A DNA stretch of 64,000 nt, taken from the NCBI RefSeq assembly GCF_000626715.1, contig NZ_AQRA01000002.1:1-64000 (forward strand), in the 5' to 3' direction. The DNA is from Aquimarina atlantica (GTDB lineage Bacteria > Bacteroidota > Bacteroidia > Flavobacteriales > Flavobacteriaceae). Under the pieces are notes generated by a model. The model saw only the letters and a list, made by a program, of their open reading frames with translations. It searched no databases and had not been told where the DNA came from. Positions 34,398 to 41,839 of the stretch are shown piece after piece. Position numbers and translations under genes: made by a program. Each line of letters opens with the position of its first letter. Position 1 is the stretch's first letter.

Positions 34398-34637
34398 ATG
34401 CCAATTAAGAGTTATTTAGCCCATCCACAAAAAGGAGAAAAAAATGAGCTTATCAATGCACTATCTTCAATAGAGCAATGTGAAGTCATGCCAGCCAATA
34501 ATAAGGATGTACTCATCTTAATTACAGAGACTGAAAATGAAACTGAAGAAGCAATTCTAAAAGAAAAACTGGATACTATAGAAAGTCTAAAATTATTGGC
34601 TATGGTTTCTGGATTTAATACACCACAAAACAATTAG
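34398..34637 (+). CDS. napD: NapD-like chaperone
   Basis: Small protein of 79 residues with the NapD ferredoxin-like fold pattern. Opening 'PIKSYLAHPQKGEKNELINAL', cited as 'SYLAHPQKGEKNELINAL', fits the first beta-alpha unit, 'KDVLILITETENE' the second strand, and 'ESLKLLAMVSGFNTPQNN' the end. NapD binds the twin-arginine signal of NapA and delays export until the cofactor is inserted. Position directly before napA (four bases) makes the call firm despite the low sequence conservation of the family. Confidence 0.85.
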   Translation: MPIKSYLAHPQKGEKNELINALSSIEQCEVMPANNKDVLILITETENETEEAILKEKLDTIESLKLLAMVSGFNTPQNN

Positions 34638-34641
34638 TATT

Positions 34642-36966
34642 ATGTATACCTCTCTCACAAATAGAAGAAAATTCATAAAAAAGATGGCTATGTTGTCTGC
34701 CATGACCGCTGCAGCAACTATGTTTCCGGGAATCTTATTTGCAGACGAACAGGAAAAAGGATTGCCAAGCGGTGATATCGATTGGACAAAAGCTCCATGT
34801 AGATTTTGTGGTGTAGGATGCGGAGTGCTTATAGGAACCCAAAACGGAAAAGCTGTTGCCGTAAAAGGAGACCCTAAGAGTAGTGTTAATAAAGGATTAC
34901 TTTGTGTAAAAGGATACCATCAAATCATGTGTATTCAATCAAAAGATAGGCTAACTCATGCATTGGTAAAGAAAAATGGTCAATATGTTAAAACTCCAAT
35001 CAATGAAGCTTTAGACATTGTTGCCAACAAAATGAAAGACACTATTCAAAAACATGGTAAAGATAGTGTCGCGATGTATACTTCTGGTCAATCTACAATT
35101 CCTGAAGGATATGTTGCTTCAAAATTAATGAAAGGTGCAATTGGTACAAATAACTTAGATTGTAATGCCCGTTTATGTATGGCAAGTGCTGTAGCTGGTT
35201 TTTTAACCACTTTTGGTGCTGATGAACCTATGGGCTGTTATGACGATATCGACCATGCCGACTATTTTATTACATGGGGTAATAATATGGCAGAAATGCA
35301 TCCCGTATTATTCTCCAGAATGCTCGAACAAAAAAATAGAAGAGGTGCTAAGATTATTGATTTTGCAACACGTACAACACGTTCTAGTACTGCATCTGAT
35401 AGATCTATATTATTTGAACCTCAAACAGATTTGGCCGTTGCCAATGCAATTTGTTATGAAATTATCAAAAATGGATGGGTAAACAAGTCTTTTGTAGAAA
35501 AACATTGCAATTTTAGCAAAGGACTAACCAATATGGGATATGGCCTCGAAGATAAATACAAATTTAAAGACAAGCCGCAAAAAATAGATTTTGAAGCTTA
35601 TAAAAAATTCTTAAACGATTATACTCCAGAAAAAGTAGCTAAGTACTCAAAAGTATCTGCAAAAGATATTAAGTATTTAGCCGCTATATACGGAGATCCA
35701 AATAAAAAGGTGGTTTCTTATTGGTGTATGGGAATGAATCAACACACCAGAGGAACGTGGATGAACAACTTAGTCTATAACATCCATTTACTTACCGGAA
35801 AAATTTCACAACCGGGAAATGGACCATTTTCACTAACAGGGCAACCATCTGCTTGTGGTACGGCAAGAGAAGTAGGTACTTTTACGCATAAGTTACCCAA
35901 AGGAGTCGTGATGAACGAAAAACATAGACGTCTGGCTGCAAAAATATGGAAAGTACCTTATGAACGTATCCCTGCTAAACCAACGTATCATGCCACAGAA
36001 ATGTTTAGAGCAATTGATCGTGGAGATATTAAATTTATTTGGACACAAGTAACTAACCCGTTGGTTTCGATGCCAAAAACAAGCAGGTATAGACCGGGTA
36101 TGGAGCAAGACTCCTGTTTTGTTGTAGTTTCTGATGTTTTTCCTACACCAACATCTGATGTTGCAGATGTTATTTTACCAGCATCATGGCATATAGAAAA
36201 AAGTGGATTGTACGGAAACTCTGAACGAAGAACACAACATTGGGATAAAATGGTAGATGGCCCAGGAGAAACCACTCCTGATGCATGGATGACCATTGAA
36301 GTTGCAAAACGAATGGGATATGGTGATTTATTTCCATATAGTGAAGAAAACCATGTTGAAGAAATTTATAATGAATACCGGCAGTTTCATGAAGGAGCAA
36401 AACACGGGATGGCACCTTTAGAAGTTCTGAAAAAAGAATCTGGTGTAATATGGCCATATGTAAACGGAAAATCTACACAATGGCGTTTCAATGCAAAATA
36501 TGATCCGGCTTGTTCTAATGGCGAAGATTTTCATTTTTATGGAAAACCAGACGGAAAAGCAGTCATATGGCAACGCCCATATGAACCGGCTCCAGAAGAA
36601 CCCGATAATGAATATCCTTTTTGGCTAAATACCGGAAGAGTTGTTGAACATTGGCATACGGGCTCTATGACCCGTAGAATCCCTGTTTTACATAAAGCGA
36701 TGCCAAGTGCCTATGTAGAGTTTCATCCCGAAGACGCAAAAGCATTAGGAATTAGAGATGGCGAAAATATAAAAGTAACATCTCGTAGAGGTTCATGCAT
36801 ATTACCTGCATCCATAAATAAAAGAGGGTTGCCTACCAAAGGCCAGGTCTTTGTGCCTTTCTTTGACGAAAACATGTTAATTAACGACGTTACTTTGGAT
36901 GCTTTTTGCCCAATTTCTAAAGAACCTGATTATAAAAAATGTGCTGTTAAAGTTGAAAAAGCATAG
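34642..36966 (+). CDS. napA: Periplasmic nitrate reductase catalytic subunit NapA
   Basis: Reduces nitrate to nitrite in the periplasm with a bis-MGD molybdenum centre and one [4Fe-4S] cluster. It has 774 residues. It has a twin-arginine signal 'NRRKFIKKMAMLSAM' at 7-21. The cluster ligands are in 'CRFCGVGCGVLIG' and 'GLLCVKGYH', and the molybdenum-binding cysteine is in 'NARLCMASAVAG'. 'PTPTSDVADVILPASWHIEKSG', cited by 'DVADVILPASWHIEKSG', and 'NTGRVVEHWHTGSMTRR', shared with NapA proteins, support nitrate as the substrate. The cofactor comes from the cluster at 4300-10662. It is coupled to napD and followed by napB after three bases. Confidence 0.95.
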   Translation: MYTSLTNRRKFIKKMAMLSAMTAAATMFPGILFADEQEKGLPSGDIDWTKAPCRFCGVGCGVLIGTQNGKAVAVKGDPKSSVNKGLLCVKGYHQIMCIQSKDRLTHALVKKNGQYVKTPINEALDIVANKMKDTIQKHGKDSVAMYTSGQSTIPEGYVASKLMKGAIGTNNLDCNARLCMASAVAGFLTTFGADEPMGCYDDIDHADYFITWGNNMAEMHPVLFSRMLEQKNRRGAKIIDFATRTTRSSTASDRSILFEPQTDLAVANAICYEIIKNGWVNKSFVEKHCNFSKGLTNMGYGLEDKYKFKDKPQKIDFEAYKKFLNDYTPEKVAKYSKVSAKDIKYLAAIYGDPNKKVVSYWCMGMNQHTRGTWMNNLVYNIHLLTGKISQPGNGPFSLTGQPSACGTAREVGTFTHKLPKGVVMNEKHRRLAAKIWKVPYERIPAKPTYHATEMFRAIDRGDIKFIWTQVTNPLVSMPKTSRYRPGMEQDSCFVVVSDVFPTPTSDVADVILPASWHIEKSGLYGNSERRTQHWDKMVDGPGETTPDAWMTIEVAKRMGYGDLFPYSEENHVEEIYNEYRQFHEGAKHGMAPLEVLKKESGVIWPYVNGKSTQWRFNAKYDPACSNGEDFHFYGKPDGKAVIWQRPYEPAPEEPDNEYPFWLNTGRVVEHWHTGSMTRRIPVLHKAMPSAYVEFHPEDAKALGIRDGENIKVTSRRGSCILPASINKRGLPTKGQVFVPFFDENMLINDVTLDAFCPISKEPDYKKCAVKVEKA

Positions 36967-36969
36967 GCT

Positions 36970-37668
36970 ATGAAAAAGAGACTCGGAATCATATCACTTT
37001 TTTTAGTATTGTTCATAGCCTTTATCACTATTTGGAATTATAGTTATCAAGAAGGTTTGGAAGAAAGTTATATCCCTATTGAGGAAAGCTCAACCGAAAC
37101 ATTTATTCCTTTAGAGAGTGGTGTGTTCAAACGTTCTGGATTGGCATTAGAGTATGCAAATATGCCTGTTGATGAAGAACATCAAAGATCACTTGATACT
37201 TATTATGATAACAGGGCATATCCTGGGGCACCACCCAGTATCCCACACCCTGTTAAGGAAGAAATGAGTTTAGGGGCAAATACCTGTTTGCAATGTCATG
37301 AAAACGGAGGTTTCGTTACCAAATTTAATGCGTATGCACCAGTTACACCTCATCCAGAAATGGTTAATTGCAGGCAATGCCATGTAGTACAAAACACTAA
37401 AACTCTCTTTACCGAAAATGGTTTTGCAAAGGCTCATGCTCCAAAAGTTGGGATAAATAATGCTTTACCCGGGAGTCCGCCAATGATACCGCATCAAATA
37501 CAAATGAGAGAAAATTGTTTGTCTTGTCATGCCGGACCCGCAGCTCCAAAAGAGATCAGAGTATCTCATCCAGAGCGTACAAATTGTAGGCAATGTCATG
37601 TTCCTAAAGAAAAAACGGTAACAGATATTGAAGTTTTCACAAGAGCTAATAGTATTGAAAATGAATAG
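36970..37668 (+). CDS. napB: NapB-type cytochrome c with duplicated diheme module (four hemes)
   Basis: Electron-transfer partner of NapA. Protein of 232 residues with an N-terminal anchor (about 3-25). Standard NapB has two CxxCH heme sites; here there are four: CLQCH, CRQCH, CLSCH and CRQCH. The protein repeats itself: 'YPGAPPSIPHPV' with its two hemes and again 'LPGSPPMIPHQI' with two more. 'PPxIPH' and 'NCRQCHV' are the NapB signatures and occur in both halves. An internal duplication of the whole diheme module is the simplest reading. The next start codon lies within the last eight bases. Confidence 0.88.
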   Translation: MKKRLGIISLFLVLFIAFITIWNYSYQEGLEESYIPIEESSTETFIPLESGVFKRSGLALEYANMPVDEEHQRSLDTYYDNRAYPGAPPSIPHPVKEEMSLGANTCLQCHENGGFVTKFNAYAPVTPHPEMVNCRQCHVVQNTKTLFTENGFAKAHAPKVGINNALPGSPPMIPHQIQMRENCLSCHAGPAAPKEIRVSHPERTNCRQCHVPKEKTVTDIEVFTRANSIENE

Positions 37669-38287
37669 ATATAATAACATACATATTCTGATATATACTT
37701 TCCTTACCGTTATATTATTTTCTTGTAAACACGGAGAAGGTGAATACCATAATATTACAGATAAAATAGAAGCCAAGAGCAAAAATTATCACGGCACCTC
37801 TATTTCCTCAGAACAGTATTTAGAAGGTATAAAGACAATCAAAATCACAGAAGGAGAGCACACATTTTTGATTCCTGAACGTAAAAGCGAAATCAAATCA
37901 TATGCCTGTACCGAATGTCATACCAAACCATTAGAAGAATTAAAAAGTGAAAACCCTTCAAAAAAAGCACACTGGGATATCAAGCTGGCTCATGCAGACC
38001 TAAATACTATGAATTGTATTACTTGTCATAATGGTAATGATATGGATAACTTAACCAGTTTAACAGGCAAAGACATTGATTTTAATAGAAGCTATACATT
38101 ATGTAGTCAATGCCACAATAAACAGTTTAAAGATTGGAAAGGTGGTGCACATGGCAAAAAACTAGGAGGATGGGCTCCTCCCAGAGCATCAATGACCTGT
38201 GTAAATTGCCATAACCCACACAAGCCTGGTTTTGAGACCAGGTGGCCTGCCGGGTATAATACTCAAAAAGTAAAAGAACGAGAATAG
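37661..38287 (+). CDS. Tetraheme cytochrome c lipoprotein
   Basis: Lipoprotein of 208 residues from the ATG at 37661. This start gives a proper signal ('LIYTFLTVILFSC', lipobox cysteine near 19), whereas the longer frame from 37628 does not. Four CxxCH sites follow: CTECH, CITCH, CSQCH and CVNCH. It belongs to the cytochrome c3/c7-like multiheme group rather than NapC, having no NapC-type membrane anchor fold. It overlaps napB by eight bases. A likely role is relay of electrons between the FeS/NrfD-like module and NapB (inference). Confidence 0.8.
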   Translation: MNRYNNIHILIYTFLTVILFSCKHGEGEYHNITDKIEAKSKNYHGTSISSEQYLEGIKTIKITEGEHTFLIPERKSEIKSYACTECHTKPLEELKSENPSKKAHWDIKLAHADLNTMNCITCHNGNDMDNLTSLTGKDIDFNRSYTLCSQCHNKQFKDWKGGAHGKKLGGWAPPRASMTCVNCHNPHKPGFETRWPAGYNTQKVKERE

Positions 38288-38331
38288 TTTAGTTATCACA
38301 CTTTTATGTAATATCTCTTAACAATTTAACA

Positions 38332-39453
38332 ATGAGCGACAATACTAAAAAATGGTTTTCTCTAAACCTAAATAGCAAAAAGAAACAAAATACAGGTTCT
38401 TGCGGTTGTGGAAAAACATCTGGTGGATGCGGCTCTCATACTAAAGATCAAATTAGTGATAAAGAATTTGATGCTGCGGTAGATGCAGCTATTGGCGACG
38501 AACGCAAAAAAGATGGTTTTGACCAGGTTTTTGATGTACAAATGGATCGCCGAACTGCTTTTAGGAAATTGACCGCTAGTTTAGTCATCGGAGCTGGAGC
38601 AGTAAGCACATCTTGTAATCTGACTTCTGGAGAAGAAACCAAAGAAAAAGCACAAATCGATTGGGAAGAACAGTTTAAAGGCAACTACAAATTAATGACC
38701 GATGAGGAGAAAAAAGCCACTGTGGATCGATTAGTACGTTCCTACCAGTTACGAAAAGGGAAAAATATAAGTATGTCTTCTAAAAATGCAGAGAAAGATG
38801 TGCTTTTTGGATATGCTTTTAATATCTCTAAGTGTCAAGGATATATGGATTGTGTAAGTGCCTGCGTTGAAGAAAATAATCAGGATCGAAATTCGCAGAT
38901 GGAATATATTCGAATTCATGAAATGAAAGATGGAAAAGGCCTTAAGTTTGATGAAGCCGATGACAATTATTACCATGAAGTCCCCGCAGAAGGTCATTTT
39001 TATATGGGAACACAATGTTTTCATTGTGACAATCCCCCTTGTGTAGAAGTTTGCCCTGTGCAAGCTACATGGCGTGAAGAAGATGGATTAGTAGTCGTAG
39101 ATTATGACTGGTGCGTTGGCTGTAGGTATTGTATGGCTGCTTGCCCATACGACGGCCGACGATTTAATTGGAGTACTCCCGAAGTTCCTGAAAATGAAAT
39201 TAACAAAAATCAACATTACTTAGGGAATCGTATGCGTAAAAAAGGGGTAATGGAAAAATGTACTTTCTGTGTACAGCGTTCACGAGCTGGTAAAAATCCT
39301 GCTTGTGTAGAAGCTTGCCCAACAGGGGCACGAATTTTTGGAAATTTATTAGACCCCGACAGCACAATACGATGGGTTCTCAATAATAAAAAAGTATTTA
39401 GACTAAAAGAAGATCTTGGGACAGAACCTAAGTTCTGGTATTTTATGGATTAA
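38332..39453 (+). CDS. NrfC/DmsB-like four-cluster ferredoxin subunit with buried Tat signal
   Basis: Protein of 373 residues carrying cysteine clusters for four [4Fe-4S] centres: 'CQGYMDCVSACVEEN', 'CFHCDNPPCVEVCP', 'CVGCRYCMAACP' and 'CTFCVQRSRAGKNPACVEACP' cited by 'CTFCVQRS' and 'ACVEACP'. Before them is an unusual extension of about 70 residues with a Cys/Gly patch 'GSCGCGKTSGGCGSH' (22-36), then 'MDRRTAFRKLTASLVIGAG' and a lipobox-like 'VSTSC' (Cys95). This looks like an internal twin-arginine signal, as in the Bacteroidota 'Tat-variant' proteins. Together with the NrfD-like protein it should pass electrons from quinol to the cytochromes. Confidence 0.88.
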   Translation: MSDNTKKWFSLNLNSKKKQNTGSCGCGKTSGGCGSHTKDQISDKEFDAAVDAAIGDERKKDGFDQVFDVQMDRRTAFRKLTASLVIGAGAVSTSCNLTSGEETKEKAQIDWEEQFKGNYKLMTDEEKKATVDRLVRSYQLRKGKNISMSSKNAEKDVLFGYAFNISKCQGYMDCVSACVEENNQDRNSQMEYIRIHEMKDGKGLKFDEADDNYYHEVPAEGHFYMGTQCFHCDNPPCVEVCPVQATWREEDGLVVVDYDWCVGCRYCMAACPYDGRRFNWSTPEVPENEINKNQHYLGNRMRKKGVMEKCTFCVQRSRAGKNPACVEACPTGARIFGNLLDPDSTIRWVLNNKKVFRLKEDLGTEPKFWYFMD

Positions 39454-39458
39454 CAAAA

Positions 39459-39565
39459 TTGCGTGAGGGATTGAAACGGCATCCTTTTCTGTTACTCTGA
39501 TTTTGTCGAAGAATAAGAAGTAACAGAAAAGATATAGTGGAAAGCCCGACCCTGTGGGCACGCCA
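39459..39565 (+). ncRNA. Structured RNA element between operon genes (Flavo-1-like?)
   Basis: The gap between the FeS and NrfD-like genes folds well. CTTTTCTGTTACT (39484-39496) pairs perfectly with AGTAACAGAAAAG (39519-39531). GGAT/ATCC (39468-39471/39481-39484) may form a small helix that competes for one base with the long stem. GCCC/GGGC closes near 39544-39559. GCGTG (39461-39465) pairs with CACGC (39559-39563) as an outer stem. Words such as 'GAGGGATTGAAACGGCATCC' remind me of a recurrent flavobacterial RNA motif, perhaps Rfam Flavo-1; I cannot confirm this. It may control or process the nap transcript. Confidence 0.5.
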
Positions 39566-39577
39566 AAAAAACAACAC

Positions 39578-40798
39578 ATGAAACGACTTAAAGTTTTTGG
39601 AAGCTTAGTTAAAGATAGCTTAGATACTACCACTCAAGGCTCAAAAAAATACCACATCTGGATGGCATTTTTGACCTTTATTATGCTCATTGGGATGTAT
39701 TGTTATTCTTTACAAATAGAACACGGCCTAAGCGTCACAGGGATGACCGACAGAGTAAGCTGGGGACTGTATATTTCTAATTTTACATTTCTGGTTGGTG
39801 TTGCTGCAGCTGCAGTAATGCTCGTTATGCCAACTTATGTATTAAAAGATATTGATTTTAAACAAGCTGTGCTTATTGGCGAAGGGCTGGCCGTTGCAGC
39901 ATTGATTATGTGCTTAGCCTTTGTTGTAGCCGATATGGGTGGGCCATCTGTATTGTGGCATATGATACCGGGAATCGGAGTCTTTAATTTTCCAGCTTCG
40001 ATGTTAACCTGGGATGTTATTGTACTTAACGGATATCTATTTTTAAATATCTCTATTCCGTTTTATATTTTGTTCAGACGCTATCAGGGAAAAGTACCTA
40101 ATCCAAAAATCTATGTCCCGGGAGCGATATTATCTGTATTTTGGGCAGTAGGTATTCATTTGGTAACTGCTTTTTTATATCAGGGATTACAAGCTCGTCC
40201 TTTCTGGAATAACGCATTATTAGGGCCTCGATTTCTGGCATCTGCCTTTGCTGCAGGGCCTGCCTTGATTATCCTTGTTCTAGCCATCATAAGAACATTT
40301 ACAGAATTTAAAATAGAAGATAAAACGATCAAAAAAATTGGTATGATCGTTACTGTAGCAGCCCAAATCAACCTGATCATGTTAGTGTCTGAATTGTTTA
40401 AAGAATTTTACGCCCCTACACATCATAGTGAAAGTGCATACTATCTATTCTTTGGTTTACATGGTAAAACTGCATTATTACCTTGGATATGGACAGCGAT
40501 TCCTCTAAACGTTTTAGCAACTGTGTTACTAACTTTTGGTAAGCTGCGTAACAATTTAAAGGTGTTATATTTCTGCTGTTTTATTCTTTTTATAGCCATC
40601 TGGATAGAAAAAGGATTCGGCTTGATCGTTCCTGGTTTTATTCCCGGGCCTTATGGAAAAATTTCGGAATATACTCCTACGGGAATAGAAATTGGAGTAA
40701 CTCTTGGCATTTGGGCTTTAGGAGCTTTTATTTTTACCATACTTGCGAAAACTGCTATCAAGATAGAAACAGGAAAATTACAATTTAGAAAAAAATAA
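39578..40798 (+). CDS. NrfD/PsrC-like quinol-interacting membrane subunit
   Basis: Integral membrane protein of 406 residues from the ATG at 39578 (MKRLKVFGSL); the GTG at 39554 falls within the structured RNA and is unlikely. About ten hydrophobic helices are seen, with 'ADMGGPSVLWHMIPGIGVFN', cited by 'GGPSVLWHMIPGIG', and 'FLVGVAAAAVMLVMP', typical of polysulfide reductase NrfD family anchors. It replaces NapC or NapGH as quinol dehydrogenase with the upstream FeS subunit (inference from position). It is the last gene of the nap operon, followed by a strong terminator. Confidence 0.9.
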   Translation: MKRLKVFGSLVKDSLDTTTQGSKKYHIWMAFLTFIMLIGMYCYSLQIEHGLSVTGMTDRVSWGLYISNFTFLVGVAAAAVMLVMPTYVLKDIDFKQAVLIGEGLAVAALIMCLAFVVADMGGPSVLWHMIPGIGVFNFPASMLTWDVIVLNGYLFLNISIPFYILFRRYQGKVPNPKIYVPGAILSVFWAVGIHLVTAFLYQGLQARPFWNNALLGPRFLASAFAAGPALIILVLAIIRTFTEFKIEDKTIKKIGMIVTVAAQINLIMLVSELFKEFYAPTHHSESAYYLFFGLHGKTALLPWIWTAIPLNVLATVLLTFGKLRNNLKVLYFCCFILFIAIWIEKGFGLIVPGFIPGPYGKISEYTPTGIEIGVTLGIWALGAFIFTILAKTAIKIETGKLQFRKK

Positions 40799-40800
40799 AG

Positions 40801-40832
40801 AAGGCCGAATTTTTAATAAAATTCGGCCTTTT
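40801..40832 (+). terminator. Rho-independent terminator of the nap operon
   Basis: AAGGCCGAAT (40801-40810) pairs with ATTCGGCCTT (40821-40830), extended inside by three A-T pairs, and ends in TTTT. It begins three bases after the nrfD-like stop codon (40798). It may act in both directions, also ending the minus-strand micro-ORF transcript. Confidence 0.85.
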
Positions 40833-40852
40833 AGTATCTAATAACTCGTAGC

Positions 40853-40987
40853 TTAATGTGCGTAGCGCTTAACTCCGGTGAACAAAGTATCTTCATAATT
40901 ATAAAGCTTTGGTACACAATCCAAAAACATATTTTGTTTTTGAGTTGCTGTTTTTAGTTGTTTTCTGATATTTCGTAAAGTTCTCAT
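40853..40987 (-). CDS. Micro-ORF, 44 residues (array member 4)
   Basis: Minus-strand frame of 45 codons including stop. It opens MRTLRNIRKQLKTATQKQ and ends GVKRYAH. It shares the MRT start with the three 28-residue ORFs that precede it on the strand, a basic C-terminus, and start-to-start spacing of 137 bases. The segment 'LKTATQKQNMF' resembles the micro-ORF at 10759. It ends 22 bases before the nap terminator. A 7-bp hairpin (41003-41020) lies just upstream. Unknown function; probably a small basic peptide. Confidence 0.5.
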   Translation of the reverse strand: MRTLRNIRKQLKTATQKQNMFLDCVPKLYNYEDTLFTGVKRYAH

Positions 40988-41037
40988 GATGGTTAGTTTT
41001 TGATCCCAAGTTATTGGGATAGATTGATAAATATTTG

Positions 41038-41124
41038 TTATCTATATCGCCTTTTCGAATTCCAGGTATATCCGATAGGAGCGTTTAATTTTCTTGTAAT
41101 TCTGTTACTGTCTATAGTTCTCAT
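41038..41124 (-). CDS. Tandem 28-residue basic microprotein (array member 3)
   Basis: Frame of 28 codons plus stop, with MRTIDSNRITRKLNAP at the start and GYTWNSKRRYR at the end. Its amino acid sequence is identical to that of the ORF at 41181-41267, while the DNA differs at nine codons, every change being synonymous (e.g. AAC/AAT, GCT/GCA, CCT/CCA, TAT/TAC). Such a pattern is expected only if the peptide is translated and selected. It has no signal peptide or Cys. A cytosolic RNA-, DNA- or membrane-binding peptide is plausible from the charge (inference). Confidence 0.7.
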   Translation of the reverse strand: MRTIDSNRITRKLNAPIGYTWNSKRRYR

Positions 41125-41180
41125 GATTTTTGTTTTTTTGATTGATGTATAAATTGTTGATTTTCTAATAGGTGTTAAAA

Positions 41181-41267
41181 TTATCTGTATCGTCTTTTCG
41201 AATTCCAGGTGTATCCAATTGGTGCATTTAATTTTCTTGTGATTCTATTACTGTCTATAGTTCTCAT
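41181..41267 (-). CDS. Tandem 28-residue basic microprotein (array member 2)
   Basis: Second copy of the 28-residue microprotein, identical in amino acids to array member 3 despite nine synonymous base differences over 29 codons. Its start lies 143 bases upstream of that of its twin. The A-rich stretch before the ATG (AAAAAACGGAAATT) is typical of Bacteroidota translation initiation. Pro16 and the 'GYTWNSKRRYR' tail are the most distinctive parts. It is divergent from the cbb3 operon, 314 bases before the FNR-type box at 41581. Confidence 0.7.
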   Translation of the reverse strand: MRTIDSNRITRKLNAPIGYTWNSKRRYR

Positions 41268-41325
41268 AATTTCCGTTTTTTGATTGATGTATAAATTGTT
41301 GATTTTTTAATAGTTGTACTTAAAA

Positions 41326-41412
41326 CTATCTATAACGTCTTTTTGAATTCCAAACATAACCTTTGGTTGCCGTTAATTTTTTAGTGATTTGATTGTTGTC
41401 TAAAGTTCTCAT
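41326..41412 (-). CDS. Tandem 28-residue basic microprotein (array member 1)
   Basis: Diverged paralogue of the same length (28 residues) and first in transcription order: MRTLDNNQITKKLTAT then KGYVWNSKRRYR. Conserved with the two others are MRT, D5, N7, IT at 9-10, K12-L13, A15, GY at 18-19, and WNSKRRYR at the end. Conservation of the aromatic and basic tail but not of the middle marks the tail as the functional part. Spacing of 145 bases to the next start preserves the tandem layout. The promoter was not identified. Confidence 0.65.
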   Translation of the reverse strand: MRTLDNNQITKKLTATKGYVWNSKRRYR

Positions 41413-41580
41413 AATTTCTGTTTTTATAATTGATATATACCTACTAGACGTCGATAAATCATTTTCGTTACAGTACTATGTATAAAAAGGTACTATTTTA
41501 ACAATTATTAACATTATATGTGTATAAAAGCTGTACAAAACCGGATATTCTTATTAAGAACGGTCTTAAATAATAAAACC

Positions 41581-41623
41581 TGATAAATGTCATTTTTTTA
41601 GAAGGTGTTCGCCCATACTTTTG
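41581..41623 (+). promoter_or_regulatory. FNR-type box plus -7 element for the cbb3 operon
   Basis: TGATAAATGTCA (41581-41592), 23 nt, then TACTTTTG (41616-41623), a full -7 match. The predicted start near 41628 leaves about 16 bases before the ccoS ATG at 41644. FNR control of cbb3 oxidase is well established in other bacteria, which supports the reading of all sites of this class. Confidence 0.85.
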
Positions 41624-41643
41624 GCTTATAATCAAAAGTAAGT

Positions 41644-41838
41644 ATGGGTGTAATCTATATACTCTTAACGATTAGTATTATCGTTGCCATCGTCTTTTTT
41701 ATTAGCTTCATAATATCGGTCAGAAATGGTCAGTATGATGATGTCTATACTCCTTCTGTTAGGATGCTTTTTGATGATGAACTTATAAAGGAAAGTAAAG
41801 AAAAATCTTCGGAATCCACTAAAACTAAACAATCTTAA
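41644..41838 (+). CDS. ccoS: cbb3 oxidase maturation protein CcoS
   Basis: Small single-pass membrane protein of 64 residues. It opens 'MGVIYILLTISIIVAIVFFI', the typical CcoS transmembrane helix, followed by 'RNGQYDDVYTPSVRMLFDDE', cited by 'GQYDDVYTPSVRML', the family's conserved cytosolic patch. CcoS is needed for heme and copper insertion into the oxidase. In Bacteroidota it often comes first, directly before ccoN, as here (one base between stop and start). Confidence 0.93.
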   Translation: MGVIYILLTISIIVAIVFFISFIISVRNGQYDDVYTPSVRMLFDDELIKESKEKSSESTKTKQS

Positions 41839-41839
41839 T

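Larger units (their letters stand above)
41038..41306 (-). repeat. Tandem duplication unit of about 143 bases
   Basis: The units starting at 41124 and 41267 (minus strand) share ORF and leader. A 31-base segment upstream of each start (41134-41164 and 41276-41306) is identical. The third unit, starting at 41412, keeps the ORF but only part of the leader. Start codons are 143 and 145 bases apart. Confidence 0.8.

Noticed and set aside
39554..39577. GTG start of the NrfD-like gene at 39554
   Set aside because: It lies within the structured RNA element and would add eight residues not typical of the family. The ATG at 39578 is preferred.
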